DNA of 64,000 bases from Chengkuizengella marina (lineage in GTDB: Bacteria > Bacillota > Bacilli > Paenibacillales > KCTC-33759): positions 1 through 64,000 of the forward strand of contig NZ_SIJB01000028.1 in assembly GCF_009910845.1 (NCBI RefSeq), given 5' to 3'. The translations under genes and the position numbers were made by a program. This document shows, one piece after another, positions 1 through 10,400 of this stretch (the first letter of the stretch is position 1; each line of letters starts with the position of its first letter). The notes beneath the pieces are model-generated. The model searched no databases. It had not been told where the DNA came from and was given only the letters and a program-made list of their open reading frames with translations.

Positions 1-37
1 TTTCAGTTTTGAGAGTGCAAGTCGCTCTTTATATTCG

Positions 38-154
38 TTTGGTGATGATGGCGGAGGGGTACCACGCGTACCCATACCGAACACGACCGTTAAGCCCTCC
101 AGCGCCGATGGTACTTGGACCGCAAGGTCCTGGGAGAGTAGGACGTTGCCAAGC
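38..154 (+). rRNA. rrf: 5S ribosomal RNA
   Basis: This is a complete 5S rRNA of about 117 nt. The terminal helix is formed by TTTGGTGATG near the 5' end and TTGCCAAGC at the 3' end. The family core CCCATACCGAACACG and the GCGCCGATGGTA and GGGAGAGTAGGACG segments are all present. The 37 nt before it are presumably the 23S-5S spacer. It closes an rRNA operon whose 16S and 23S genes lie left of the window. An ORF that can be read through it is meaningless. Confidence 0.96.
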
Positions 155-171
155 AAATATGAAGTTTAGAG

Positions 172-207
172 AAAAAGACTTTGGTATTCATTACCAGAGT
201 CTTTTTT
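172..207 (+). terminator. rRNA operon terminator
   Basis: An inverted repeat AAAGACTTTGGTA / TACCAGAGTCTTT with a short loop is followed by a run of T. It lies 18 nt after the 5S gene and is a typical intrinsic terminator for the rRNA operon. Confidence 0.9.
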
Positions 208-295
208 TAATTCTTATTAATTATAACAACCTCCTCTGTAATATATAATTTCATAATTTTCATAAGTCCGCGTGTACATTTCACTACTAATTTAG

Positions 296-477
296 TGTTC
301 TTATATATTCTTTTTAACTCCCCAATCTATTGAATATTCCGATATCCCTGGATCTTTTGTTTTTTTAAATGATGGATTTTTTTTAGATATGATGGAAAAA
401 CTTTATCTCCTTTAGAAGATGAATTGACTTTAACTTGGGATAAAAATATTGTAAGGATAAGTAGAGTAAAATCATGA
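296..477 (+). pseudogene. Frameshifted C-terminal remnant of an unknown protein
   Basis: Two adjacent reading frames give coding-like sequence that joins near position 382. The upstream frame reads ...SIEYSDIPGSFVFLNDGFF and the downstream frame continues RYDGKTLSPLEDELTLTWDK... to a TGA at 475-477. The switch happens at an eight-T run, as expected for a slippage frameshift. No start codon or ribosome site is visible. I do not recognise the family. It is most simply the decayed 3' end of a gene left between the rRNA operon and the glycan locus. It could be chance, as only about 60 codons are involved. Confidence 0.4.
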
Positions 478-494
478 CTTACCAGTAAATAAAT

Positions 495-508
495 TGATTA
501 CGTTTACA
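495..508 (+). promoter_or_regulatory. Possible cre (CcpA) site, weak
   Basis: TGATTACGTTTACA lies 17 nt before the start of the first glycoside hydrolase gene. It matches the catabolite-responsive element consensus TGWAANCGNTNWCA except at two positions in the left half. A catabolite-repressed glycan operon would make sense, but the match is imperfect and very close to the start codon. Confidence 0.3.
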
Positions 509-524
509 TTAGGGAAGTGGAAAA

Positions 525-3251
525 ATGGAAAAAAAGTTGACAGCACATATTATATCGCATTCACATTGGGATAGAGAATGGTACATGCCATTTGAAAAAC
601 ATCGTTATGATTTAGTCAAGCTGATTGATCTTTTGTTGGATTTATTTCAAATTGATTCTCAGTTTAAAAGCTTCCATTTGGATGGACAAACCGTTCTTTT
701 AGAAGATTATTTGGAGGTTCGTCCAGATCGCAAACAGGAGTTAATGCAAGCAATACAAGATAAAAAAATATACATTGGTCCGTGGTATGTGTTACAGGAT
801 GCTTTTTTGACAAGTAGTGAAGCGAATGTACGCAATTTATTGTACGGATTACAGGACAGCAAACAATACGGCGTAATGACAAAACTCGGTTACTTCCCAG
901 ATACATTTGGAATTTACGGACAGGCCCCTCAACTGTTGAAACAAGCAGGAATTGAGACCGCAGCTTTTGGCAGGGGAGTAAAACCAACGGGATTTAATAA
1001 TACCGTTGGAGAGATGCAAAGTTATGAATCTCCTTTTTCTGAAATGAACTGGTTATCACCAGATGGATCTTCTGTGCTAGGTATTCTCTTTGCAAATTGG
1101 TACTCCAACGGAAATGAAATACCGGCAGATGAAGATGTGAAGTTATTCTGGGACAAAAAATTAAATGCTGCACAAAAATATGCATCAACCCCACATTTGT
1201 TGTTTATGAATGGATGTGACCATCAACCCGTTCAAAAAGACATTGGGGAAGCGATAGAAAAAGCAAAAGAACTATATCCGAATATCGAATTTGTACATTC
1301 TAACTTTGATGATTACATCAGAGCTATCCATGAGCATCTACCTGAAAATTTGCAATCCATTCATGGAGAATTACGCAACCAGCGAACGGATGGCTGGTCT
1401 ACACTCGTTAATACAGCTTCATCAAGGATTTACCTAAAACAGATGAATCAAGAGTGTCAATCTTTATTGGAAAAAGCTGCTGAGCCATTATCCGTAATGG
1501 CCTATTCACTTGGTTTTGAATATCCACACCATTATTTGCGGTATGCATGGAAAACACTAATGCAAAATCATCCACACGATAGTATTTGTGGTTGTAGCGT
1601 AGATGAGGTTCACCGTGAAATGGTAACTCGTTTTGAGAAGGCAAAACAAACGACAGAAATGATTATTGATGATAAAACAGCGGAAATTGTTGCAAATATC
1701 CATACAAACCACCTTAATTATGCAGAAAACAGCGTTCCACTTGTCGTTTTTAACGCTTCAGGTAAGAAAAGAAACAAAGTGATTACTAAAGTGATTGAAT
1801 TTGAAAAAATATATTTTGAAGACATGCCTTATGAGCAAATTCCAGATTATTTGCAAACAAAACCACTGCCAAAATTAAACATAACTGATAGTAATGGCAT
1901 CGTACAGTTATCTGAAATAAAAGATAAAGGTGTGAAATTTGGCTACGATTTACCTGATGATGGATTTAGAAAAGCGTATTTTGCAAAGATCATTGAAGTA
2001 CAGTTTATGGCTAAAGAACTTCCTGGATTGGGGTACAGCACTTATTATGTAACAGACGTCAAAATGGACGATCATCATACAACAGAACAAAATATTTTAA
2101 CCTCGGATCGTGAACTAGAGAACGAATTTGTTCACATCGATATTCATAATAACGGCTCTTATACGTTAACGCACAAAGAAACGGGTAAAGTATTTCATCA
2201 ACTCGGAATTTACGAAAACACGGGTGATATCGGAAATGAATACATGTTCAAAAAAGCGCAAGATGATTCGCTGACAACTGAACAATTAGTCGCAGACATT
2301 ACAGTAATAGAAAATAATCCACTTCGTGCTGCTGTAGAAATTGTTCATAACTGGGAAATCCCTAAATGTGCTGCTGAAAGTTTTGAACAAGAAAAATTGA
2401 AACTGACATGGCACAAAAATCGGACATCTGGTCGTTCGGATGAAACAACAGTGATTCAAATACGAACTAGACTTACACTCGATAAAAAAGCAAAGGGTCC
2501 ACATATTAAAGCCTTGATTCATAATTCGGCAAAAGATCATCGTATCCGTGTCTTGTATCCTACGAATCTAGACAGCTCTCAACATTATGCGGATAGTATT
2601 TTTGAAGTTGTGAAAAGAAACAACCAACCTGAAATAGATTGGGAAAACCCAAACTTTGATCATCATCAGCAAGCGTTTATCAGTGTGTCAGATGAAAATC
2701 AAGGATTAACGATTGGAAATAAGGGTTTAAATGAGTACGAAGTGTTGCCTCAAAAAAATACAATAGCAGTCACAATCCTTCGATCAGTTTCTGAATTAGG
2801 TGACTGGGGAGTCTTTCCGACTCCTGAAGCGCAGTGTTTAGGTGAAAATACAGCAGAATGGACCATCATCCCACACATAGGGGATGTGGTTACTTCACAA
2901 ATCGCACAACAAATGTATGAATACCAATCACCATTGATCGTTGTTCAAACAGATATGCATAATGGAGATTTACCAAAAGAAAAATCTTTCTTGCAATGGC
3001 AAGGACAGTCACTCGCCCTGACTTCTGTAAAACTGGCAGAAGAAAGCAATGATATCATGACCCGTTGGTTTAATACGTCTGATAAAAACGTAAACTTAAC
3101 TGCAACATTTGAAGATACATCATCCCATTTTCATAGCAACATTGTCGAGGAAAAATACAGTGTTCATGAAGGAAATGAAATAAAGAAATCAGTTAAACCG
3201 TATGAAATCATTACTTTAGGATGGGGAATGGAAAAAAGACGTGAAAGGTAG
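525..3251 (+). CDS. GH38 alpha-mannosidase (908 aa)
   Basis: This is a glycoside hydrolase family 38 retaining alpha-mannosidase. Family members hydrolyse terminal alpha-mannose with a Zn2+ ion in the active site. The N-terminal HSHWD motif (residues 12-16) supplies the first metal ligands. YFPDTFG (D126) matches the nucleophile region, and NHPHD (about 348-352) carries the later His ligand. The C-terminal half is the usual beta-sandwich region. There is no signal peptide, so it should act in the cytoplasm on imported oligosaccharides. The start ATG follows TAGGGAAGTGG. It is the first gene of a run with the GH125 and GH85 genes, 39 nt before the next. A second GH38 gene lies at 7479. The linkage (alpha-1,2, 1,3 or 1,6) cannot be told from sequence. 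Confidence 0.92.
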   Translation: MEKKLTAHIISHSHWDREWYMPFEKHRYDLVKLIDLLLDLFQIDSQFKSFHLDGQTVLLEDYLEVRPDRKQELMQAIQDKKIYIGPWYVLQDAFLTSSEANVRNLLYGLQDSKQYGVMTKLGYFPDTFGIYGQAPQLLKQAGIETAAFGRGVKPTGFNNTVGEMQSYESPFSEMNWLSPDGSSVLGILFANWYSNGNEIPADEDVKLFWDKKLNAAQKYASTPHLLFMNGCDHQPVQKDIGEAIEKAKELYPNIEFVHSNFDDYIRAIHEHLPENLQSIHGELRNQRTDGWSTLVNTASSRIYLKQMNQECQSLLEKAAEPLSVMAYSLGFEYPHHYLRYAWKTLMQNHPHDSICGCSVDEVHREMVTRFEKAKQTTEMIIDDKTAEIVANIHTNHLNYAENSVPLVVFNASGKKRNKVITKVIEFEKIYFEDMPYEQIPDYLQTKPLPKLNITDSNGIVQLSEIKDKGVKFGYDLPDDGFRKAYFAKIIEVQFMAKELPGLGYSTYYVTDVKMDDHHTTEQNILTSDRELENEFVHIDIHNNGSYTLTHKETGKVFHQLGIYENTGDIGNEYMFKKAQDDSLTTEQLVADITVIENNPLRAAVEIVHNWEIPKCAAESFEQEKLKLTWHKNRTSGRSDETTVIQIRTRLTLDKKAKGPHIKALIHNSAKDHRIRVLYPTNLDSSQHYADSIFEVVKRNNQPEIDWENPNFDHHQQAFISVSDENQGLTIGNKGLNEYEVLPQKNTIAVTILRSVSELGDWGVFPTPEAQCLGENTAEWTIIPHIGDVVTSQIAQQMYEYQSPLIVVQTDMHNGDLPKEKSFLQWQGQSLALTSVKLAEESNDIMTRWFNTSDKNVNLTATFEDTSSHFHSNIVEEKYSVHEGNEIKKSVKPYEIITLGWGMEKRRER

Positions 3252-3290
3252 AACAAGACCTATTAATCTATCAAAAGGAGATCAGACAGC

Positions 3291-4619
3291 ATGAAAAAAG
3301 AAAATATCATTATACCACAATCAATGCGAAATCTAATAGATAAAGTTAAACAGAACTTTCCTGATGATGTAAAACTGCAAAACATGTTTGAGATGTGTTT
3401 CGTAAATACTTACCTGACAACATTAAAGCCACAAAATGACGGTACAACCTTCGTCATTACTGGAGATATTCCAGCAATGTGGCTTCGTGATTCAGCTGCA
3501 CAGGTAAGACCCTATCTAATCCTTGCTGAGGAAGATGAAGAAATGGCTGAACTCATTGAGGGTGTTGTACGCAGACAGTTTCAATACATTAACCATGACC
3601 CATATGCCAATGCATTCAATGAAAACTTCAATAGAAATGGGCATCAATCGGATGGAACTGATATGACTCCATGGATATGGGAGCGCAAATATGAGATTGA
3701 CTCTCTGTGTTATCCGATCCAACTCGCTTATTTGCTATGGAAATCCAGCGACAGGACCACTCATTTCGATGACAACTTTGTGCAAGGTTTAAATAACATT
3801 TTAAAAGTATGGAAGACAGAGCAAGATCATGAACAAGATTCTCCATATCGTTTTGAGCGTCATGATGTTCGTCAATCAGATACATTAACTCGTGATGGAA
3901 AAGGTGGAGAAGTGAAAAAAACTGGAATGACCTGGAGTGCATTTCGTCCGAGCGATGATGCTTGCCACTATGGATATTTAATTCCTTCTAACATGTTTGC
4001 CGTCGTCGTGTTGCAGTATGCTGTTGAGATCTGTGAACAAGTATTGCAAGATTATGATCTTGCTAAACAATGTCTAGTGTTAGCTGCAGAAATTAAAAAT
4101 GGTATTGAAAACTACAGTACATTTGACCATCCGATTTATGACAAAATCTACAGCTATGAAACGGATGGATTTGGAAATTACAATTTCATGGATGATGCGA
4201 ATGTACCGAGTCTACTTGCCATGCCTTATTTTGGGTACTGTGAGTTTAATGATTTAACATATATCAATACACGCAACTTTATATTGAGCCGTAACAACCC
4301 TTATTATTACGAAGGAAAAAAAGCAAAAGGAATCGGCAGTCCACATACACCTGATCATTATATATGGCATATTGCATTAGCCATTCAGGGGATGACTGCC
4401 AATGATGAAAAAGAAAAAAATCATATTCTAGAATTGTTTAAACAAACCGATGGAGGAACTGGATTTATGCATGAAGGATTTGATGCTGATCATCCTGAGA
4501 ACTTCACAAGAGATTGGTTTTCTTGGGCCAATTCGATGTTTAGTGAGTTTGTTTTAAGTTTACTCAACATTACTGTCAAAGGAAGTCCGCTTTATCAAAG
4601 GCTTCAAAATAAATATTAA
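3291..4619 (+). CDS. GH125 exo-alpha-1,6-mannosidase (442 aa)
   Basis: The protein belongs to glycoside hydrolase family 125 (formerly DUF1237), metal-independent inverting enzymes that remove alpha-1,6-linked mannose from N-glycan cores. The family hallmark GDIPAMWLRDSAAQ occurs near residues 57-71, and the length matches the family. The C-terminal segment with FTRDWFSWANSMFSEF is also typical. There is no signal peptide, so it is cytoplasmic. A good ribosome site (AAAAGGAGATC) precedes the ATG. It lies between a GH38 mannosidase and the GH85 endoglycosidase, which fits stepwise trimming of high-mannose glycans. Confidence 0.92.
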   Translation: MKKENIIIPQSMRNLIDKVKQNFPDDVKLQNMFEMCFVNTYLTTLKPQNDGTTFVITGDIPAMWLRDSAAQVRPYLILAEEDEEMAELIEGVVRRQFQYINHDPYANAFNENFNRNGHQSDGTDMTPWIWERKYEIDSLCYPIQLAYLLWKSSDRTTHFDDNFVQGLNNILKVWKTEQDHEQDSPYRFERHDVRQSDTLTRDGKGGEVKKTGMTWSAFRPSDDACHYGYLIPSNMFAVVVLQYAVEICEQVLQDYDLAKQCLVLAAEIKNGIENYSTFDHPIYDKIYSYETDGFGNYNFMDDANVPSLLAMPYFGYCEFNDLTYINTRNFILSRNNPYYYEGKKAKGIGSPHTPDHYIWHIALAIQGMTANDEKEKNHILELFKQTDGGTGFMHEGFDADHPENFTRDWFSWANSMFSEFVLSLLNITVKGSPLYQRLQNKY

Positions 4620-4637
4620 TCCAAAAGGAGTTGTCCA

Positions 4638-7316
4638 ATGATGTCAAAGTCAAAGTTGTTGTTAGGTACATTGTTATGCATGGGACTATTATTTATTATT
4701 CCTACCATAAGTTCAGCATTAGAACAACCGCACTCCTCGTATTGGTTCCCAGAGGATCTGATGCAATGGAGTCCGGAAACTGATCCAGATGCAGTATACA
4801 ACCGGAGCCAGGTCCCCTTAGCAGAGAGGGATACATTGTACGCTGTGAATGACTCAGCACAATCTGATGCAAAACTTGTAGCATTATCGGCTTTAAATCA
4901 ACAAACAAGCGGTGTACCATCACAAGGTAATAAAGACTTTTACTCAAACACATTTGGTTACTGGCAGTATGTAGATATTATGGTGTATTGGGCTGGTTCA
5001 GCAGGTGAGGGGATCATTGTTCCACCAAGTGCAGATGTAATTGATGTCTCCCACAAAAATGGTGTTCCTATCTTAGGTAGCGTTTTCTTTCCACCAGGAG
5101 TTTTTGGGGGGCAGTTTGCTTGGATAGAGCAAATGCTTGAGCAGGAAGCAGATGGTTCTTTCCCAGTTGCGGACAAATTAATTGAAGTCGCACAATACTA
5201 TGGTTTTGATGGGTGGTTTTTTAACCAAGAAACAAATGGTGGGACCAAAGAAACAGCTCAAAAAATGCAGGACTTCCTCGTTTATATCCAAGAGAAGAAA
5301 CCCGAAGGCATGCATATTATGTGGTATGATTCCATGACTAGAGATGGAAATATATCATGGCAAAATTATTTAACAGATGCAAACAGCTTTTTTGTGCAAG
5401 ATGGAGAAAAGCGTGTCTCTGACAGCATGTTTTTGAACTTTTGGTGGAGCAATCAACAACAGAGCTATAACAAAGCAAATGACATTGGCAGAAGTCCATA
5501 TGATTTATTCGCTGGAATTGATACTGAAGCGGCTGGAACTTCAACAAATGTACCATGGAACGGGCTTTTCCCATCTGGCAAAGCATCTTATGCATCTTTA
5601 GGTATTTACCGTCCAGATTGGACATATAAAACTTCGGATACAATGCAGCAATTTTACCAAAAAGAGCAAGACTTTTGGGTAGGATTAGATGGTGATCCTG
5701 CTAATACAGAAGATCCTGGAAGATGGAAAGGCATGGCGAATTATTTTATAGGCAAAACAGTGATTAATAAATACCCTTTTGTTACTCATTTTAATACGGG
5801 CAGCGGTAATCTTTTCACAGTTGATGGAAAGGTGATGATGGAGCAGTCTTGGAACAATCGCAGTCTACAGGACATTTTACCGACTTGGCGCTGGACAGTA
5901 GAAGGAGGACAATTGCTTACCCCTGAATTTGATTGGGAAACGGCATATTATGGTGGAAGTTCTTTGAAGATATCAGGGACAGTTGATGCAGATGAACCAA
6001 CAAATATTAAGTTGTATAAAACGAATTTAACGGTAGATAAGGATACAGAACTATCCATCACTTATCAGACGAATACGAATGAAGCAAATATGAAGGTAGG
6101 AATCAGCTTTTTAGATGATCCAGACCAATTTATTTACTTATATAAAGAAGATGATGAAGATCAAGATAACAGTATAAAAGATGAATGGGTAACCCAAGTA
6201 TTAAAGTTGGAAAAATATGAAGGAAAACAAATTGCAGCTATTTCCTTATATTTTGATAGTGAAGAAGATGTTCAAGATTACACGATGAATATTGGCGAGA
6301 TAAAGTTGTACAACAAAAAAGAGATATTGAATTTAGATCAACCACAATTATTCCAAGTAAAAGATAGTTCATTCGAAAATGCTGTTTTTGCAAATGTATC
6401 ACTTACATGGAATGCAGTAACTGACGCAGATCATTACGAGATCTACAGAATAATGGCAGATGGAAGTAAGGAATTTATCGGAGCTACACCTAATCAAATA
6501 TTCTTTATATCTGAAATGAGACGTGACGGAAAAGAAACGAAAACATCGTTTGAAATCGTAGCTGTAGGTTCGAATTTTGAAAAAAGTGAAGATGCTGAAG
6601 TGGAGATGGAGTGGCCCTCATATCCAGTTCCTGTAGCGAATTTTATAGTGGATAAAACAGTGATTGGTCCAGGTGAGGAAATTGAGTTTTTCAATACTTC
6701 TTCATCAGTGACAGAATCATTGTACTGGGAGTTTGAAGGTGGAATGCCAGCAACAAGTACAGAAGAAAATCCAATTGTGACGTTTGCAAACGAAGGTCTT
6801 TATACGGTAACCCTAACTGCTATTAATAGTGAAGGTGAAAACGTAATAACAAAAGAAGATTTGATCTTTGTTACAAAAGGCGCTGAAAACATGACGAATG
6901 TTGCATTGAACAAGTCTGTAGAGGCCGACCATGCATGTGCTCCTTCTGAAGCAGCGGTTTTTGCTGTGGACGGGACAGTAACGAATAAATGGTGTGCATT
7001 AGGTGATGCACCTCACTGGTTGAAAATTGACCTGGGAGCGGAGTATTCCATCGCTAAATTTGTGACAAAACATGCTGAAGCTGGTGGTGAAGGTGCAGCT
7101 TATAATACAAAAGCCTATTCGATTGAAGTCAGTACAGATGGTGAGAGTTGGACAATTGTTACTGAAGTGACGGAGAACACAAAAGCTATTTCAGAGGATT
7201 CAATTGCACTAACTTCAGCAAGATATGTACGTTTATGGGTTAATCAACCGACACAGGGCGGTGATCAAGCAGCTAGAATTTACGAATTTGAAGTTTATGG
7301 ATTTACTGCTCAGTGA
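4638..7316 (+). CDS. Secreted GH85 endo-beta-N-acetylglucosaminidase with PKD and F5/8-C (CBM32-like) domains (892 aa)
   Basis: Residues 1-28 form a signal peptide (lysines, then a long hydrophobic stretch ending in ISSALE). The GH85 catalytic domain follows, with WQYVDIMVYW, VPILGSVFFPP and GFDGWFFNQET. In the last motif N196 and E198 match the Asn/Glu pair used in substrate-assisted catalysis. A jelly-roll-like part follows to about 560, then an FN3-like segment, a PKD domain (about 670-752) and a C-terminal discoidin/F5-8 type C carbohydrate-binding domain (about 755-890). GH85 enzymes cut the GlcNAc-beta-1,4-GlcNAc bond of N-glycans, releasing Man(n)GlcNAc. No LPXTG anchor is present, so it is probably a free extracellular enzyme that feeds the ABC importer downstream. 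ATG 4638 follows AAAAGGAG; ATG 4641 is possible. Confidence 0.93.
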   Translation: MMSKSKLLLGTLLCMGLLFIIPTISSALEQPHSSYWFPEDLMQWSPETDPDAVYNRSQVPLAERDTLYAVNDSAQSDAKLVALSALNQQTSGVPSQGNKDFYSNTFGYWQYVDIMVYWAGSAGEGIIVPPSADVIDVSHKNGVPILGSVFFPPGVFGGQFAWIEQMLEQEADGSFPVADKLIEVAQYYGFDGWFFNQETNGGTKETAQKMQDFLVYIQEKKPEGMHIMWYDSMTRDGNISWQNYLTDANSFFVQDGEKRVSDSMFLNFWWSNQQQSYNKANDIGRSPYDLFAGIDTEAAGTSTNVPWNGLFPSGKASYASLGIYRPDWTYKTSDTMQQFYQKEQDFWVGLDGDPANTEDPGRWKGMANYFIGKTVINKYPFVTHFNTGSGNLFTVDGKVMMEQSWNNRSLQDILPTWRWTVEGGQLLTPEFDWETAYYGGSSLKISGTVDADEPTNIKLYKTNLTVDKDTELSITYQTNTNEANMKVGISFLDDPDQFIYLYKEDDEDQDNSIKDEWVTQVLKLEKYEGKQIAAISLYFDSEEDVQDYTMNIGEIKLYNKKEILNLDQPQLFQVKDSSFENAVFANVSLTWNAVTDADHYEIYRIMADGSKEFIGATPNQIFFISEMRRDGKETKTSFEIVAVGSNFEKSEDAEVEMEWPSYPVPVANFIVDKTVIGPGEEIEFFNTSSSVTESLYWEFEGGMPATSTEENPIVTFANEGLYTVTLTAINSEGENVITKEDLIFVTKGAENMTNVALNKSVEADHACAPSEAAVFAVDGTVTNKWCALGDAPHWLKIDLGAEYSIAKFVTKHAEAGGEGAAYNTKAYSIEVSTDGESWTIVTEVTENTKAISEDSIALTSARYVRLWVNQPTQGGDQAARIYEFEVYGFTAQ

Positions 7317-7369
7317 TTAGCTTAGTTACGCTTAATGAATTCATTTACTAATTTGATTTTAGTTATTTT

Positions 7370-7413
7370 ATTTCGGGGGAAATGATATTTTTTTCTCCCG
7401 AAATGTATTTTTT
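7370..7413 (+). terminator. Intrinsic terminator after the GH85 gene
   Basis: The inverted repeat ATTTCGGG / CCCGAAAT encloses an A/T-rich loop and is followed by GTATTTTTT. It probably ends the transcript of the first three glycosidase genes. Confidence 0.65.
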
Positions 7414-7478
7414 AAGGAAGAATCCGTTTGGTCCAAATTTAAACATTAAACTAAATGCTCAGAAAGGAAGAAGTGGAT

Positions 7479-10400
7479 TTGTTTTATACAGAAAACAAAC
7501 TAGAGGCGAGAATTCAAGAGCTGTTAACATTTAGATACCAGGAGAAAAGGGAGATTTACAGTTTCCGTTGTCAGGAGGATGAGGGGGAGATTGGTCAGTA
7601 TCCACTTGAGTTGACTTCTGATCAAACCATAGACGTTGACGATAACTGGAAAGGAAGGGATAAATATATCTGGCTTCAGGCGGATGTGGACATCCCACAA
7701 GAATGGAAAGGGAGAAAAACTGTCGGTTTATTTGATTTTGGAAATACTGGTGGGGGGAATAATTCAGGCTTTGAATCGTTATTGTTCTTTAACGGACGTC
7801 CTTATCAAGGTGTTGATTCCAACCATCAGGAAGTCTTTTTTCCAGAAGATGCAGTAGGGAAAACAAATCGTTTGGATTTTCGGTTGTGGTCTGGTCTCGA
7901 AGGAGGAGGTCTTCTTAAAGAGCAGGAGCATAAGATCAAAACGGCACAAATTGCTTGGTTGGATGAAAAAGTGGATGATTTGTATTATACTTCGCTTGCT
8001 ACTTTGCAAACTGTGAAAGAATTGAGCGAAGATCAACCAGAAAAACAACTTCTACTAAATGCCTTGAACCAAACTTACTTAATGATTGATTGGTCTTTAC
8101 CTGGCAGTGAAAGTTTTTATCAATCTTGTTACGAAGCGCAAGCAAACTTAAATGAGAAGATCACCCAAATTGAAAAACAGCACCCAGTGACAATCCATTG
8201 TATAGGTCATACACACATTGATGTTGCTTGGCTGTGGCGTTTAAAACACACGCGTGAAAAAGCGGCTCGTTCGTTTTCGACCGTGCTTCGTTTGATGGAA
8301 CAGTATCCAGAATATGTTTTTTTACAAACACAGCCGCAACTGTACGAATATATAAAAGAGGACTATCCAGAAATATATGATCAAATGAAAATACGTATTA
8401 AAGAAGGTAAGTGGGAGCCCGAAGGAGCAATGTGGCTTGAAGCTGATTGTAATGTCACAAGTGGCGAATCATTAGTACGTCAAATTTTATATGGAAAACG
8501 ATTTTTCGAAAGAGAATTTGGTGTGACCTGTAAATATTTATGGCTGCCTGATGTATTCGGTTACAGTTGGGCTTTACCGCAAATTTTAAGCAAATCAGGA
8601 ATTGAAACGTTCATGACTACTAAGATTAGTTGGAATCAATATAATCGCATGCCGCATGATACTTTTCATTGGAAAGGAATCGATGGTAGTGAAATCTTAA
8701 CTCATTTTATTACTACACCTGAGCCTTGGAATTCAGATGACTCTTGGTTTTATACGTACAATGGACTTGTATCAGCGAAAACGATTAAAGGTCTATGGAA
8801 ATCGTATCAAAATAAAGATGTAAATCAGGATTTGTTGTTATCCTATGGTTATGGTGACGGCGGAGGTGGTGTTAATCGTCATATGTTAGAGTTAAGAAGA
8901 AGATTAGATCGTATGCCGGGTCTTCCTCAAGTGAAACCAACAAAAGCGGGAGAATTTTTTGACAAACTCCATCAAAATGTTGAGAATACGGAAGGTTACG
9001 TGCATACATGGGACGGTGAGCTGTATCTTGAGTACCATCGTGGTACATATACAAGCCAAGCACACAATAAAAAAATGAACCGCAAATTGGAATTGGCCTA
9101 TCGTGAATCAGAATGGTTAAATGTGATGAATGCTCTGACCAGGGGTTGGAATGAGTATCCTCAAGCGGAATTGGCTGAAGGGTGGAAGATCATCCTGCGT
9201 AACCAGTTTCATGACATCATTCCAGGTTCTTCAATCAAGGAAGTTTATGAGGATTCCAGAGTGGAGTATGAGCAGTGTTGGGATCTGCATCGAAGTGTAT
9301 CTAATCAAGCATTGGCTGGGTTAATAGATTCTAGTGTACAGCAGTATACGGTTTTGAACGCTTCACACTGGCAACAAGGAGAGCTGGTGTACGTAACATA
9401 TGATGAAGTAAATCAACAAGATGGATATTGGCGTGATCAGGAAGGAAACCACTTAGTTTCTCAAAGATCCGAACACGGATGGTATGTGCATGTCTTAGGT
9501 CTAAAAGGATTTGCTGGTACAGAATTATTATTTGAACCTCATTCCAACAAGCATCAAACAGAATCAGTGAGTTTATTTGATTATACAGATTTTTCGATTA
9601 ATACACCTTTTTATAAGATTAAATGGAATAATTCAGGACAGATTGTACAGATGTATGATAAGGTTGCCGAGAGACAAGTGTTTGTAAATGGGGAAAAAGG
9701 AAACATACTTCAAGTGTTTGAGGATAAACCGTTGGCGCATGATGCATGGGACATTGATATTTTCTATAAAGAAAAAATGGAGGAAGTAACAGACCTCACC
9801 TCTGTGGAGTTGGTTGAATGTGGCCTATTGCGAGCGGTAATTCGTTTTAACTGGACTTACCTGCAATCAACCATAAGTCAAGATATGATTGTCTATGCAA
9901 GTTCGAAACGGATTGATTTCAGTACAAACGTAGATTGGCATCAACAAAGGAAATTGTTAAAAGTGGCCTTTCCTGTAGATGTGCGTACAACTGAAGCTAC
10001 CTATGATATTCAATACGGCAATGTGAAGCGGCCAAACCACCAAAATACGAGCTGGGATATGGCACGTTTTGAAAGTGTCGGTCACATGTGGGCTGATTTA
10101 TCAGAAACAGGTTATGGAGTCAGCTTGCTTAATGATTGCAAATATGGTTACGACATTATGGACAACACCATGCGACTGACATTGATTAAATCAGCCACTT
10201 ATCCTGATCCTACAGCAGATCAGGGGGAGCATCAATTCACATATTCACTGTTTCCACATCAAGATGATTGGAGACAAGCCGAAACGGTACGTGAAGCATG
10301 GTTTTTAAACCAGCCATTACAGGCAATAAAAGGTAGGTTAACTGCTCCGTTTTCATCATTCTTGAATTTATCTTGCCATCACGTTCATATCGATGCCATT

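Noticed and set aside
9-248. A 79-codon ORF at the left end
   Set aside because: It runs through the 5S rRNA and its terminator and has no ribosome site.
664-987. Minus-strand ORFs over 60 codons inside the + strand genes (for example 664-987, 18640-19002, 33876-34223, 63010-63330)
   Set aside because: They lie opposite well-supported genes, have no ribosome sites and no recognisable protein features.
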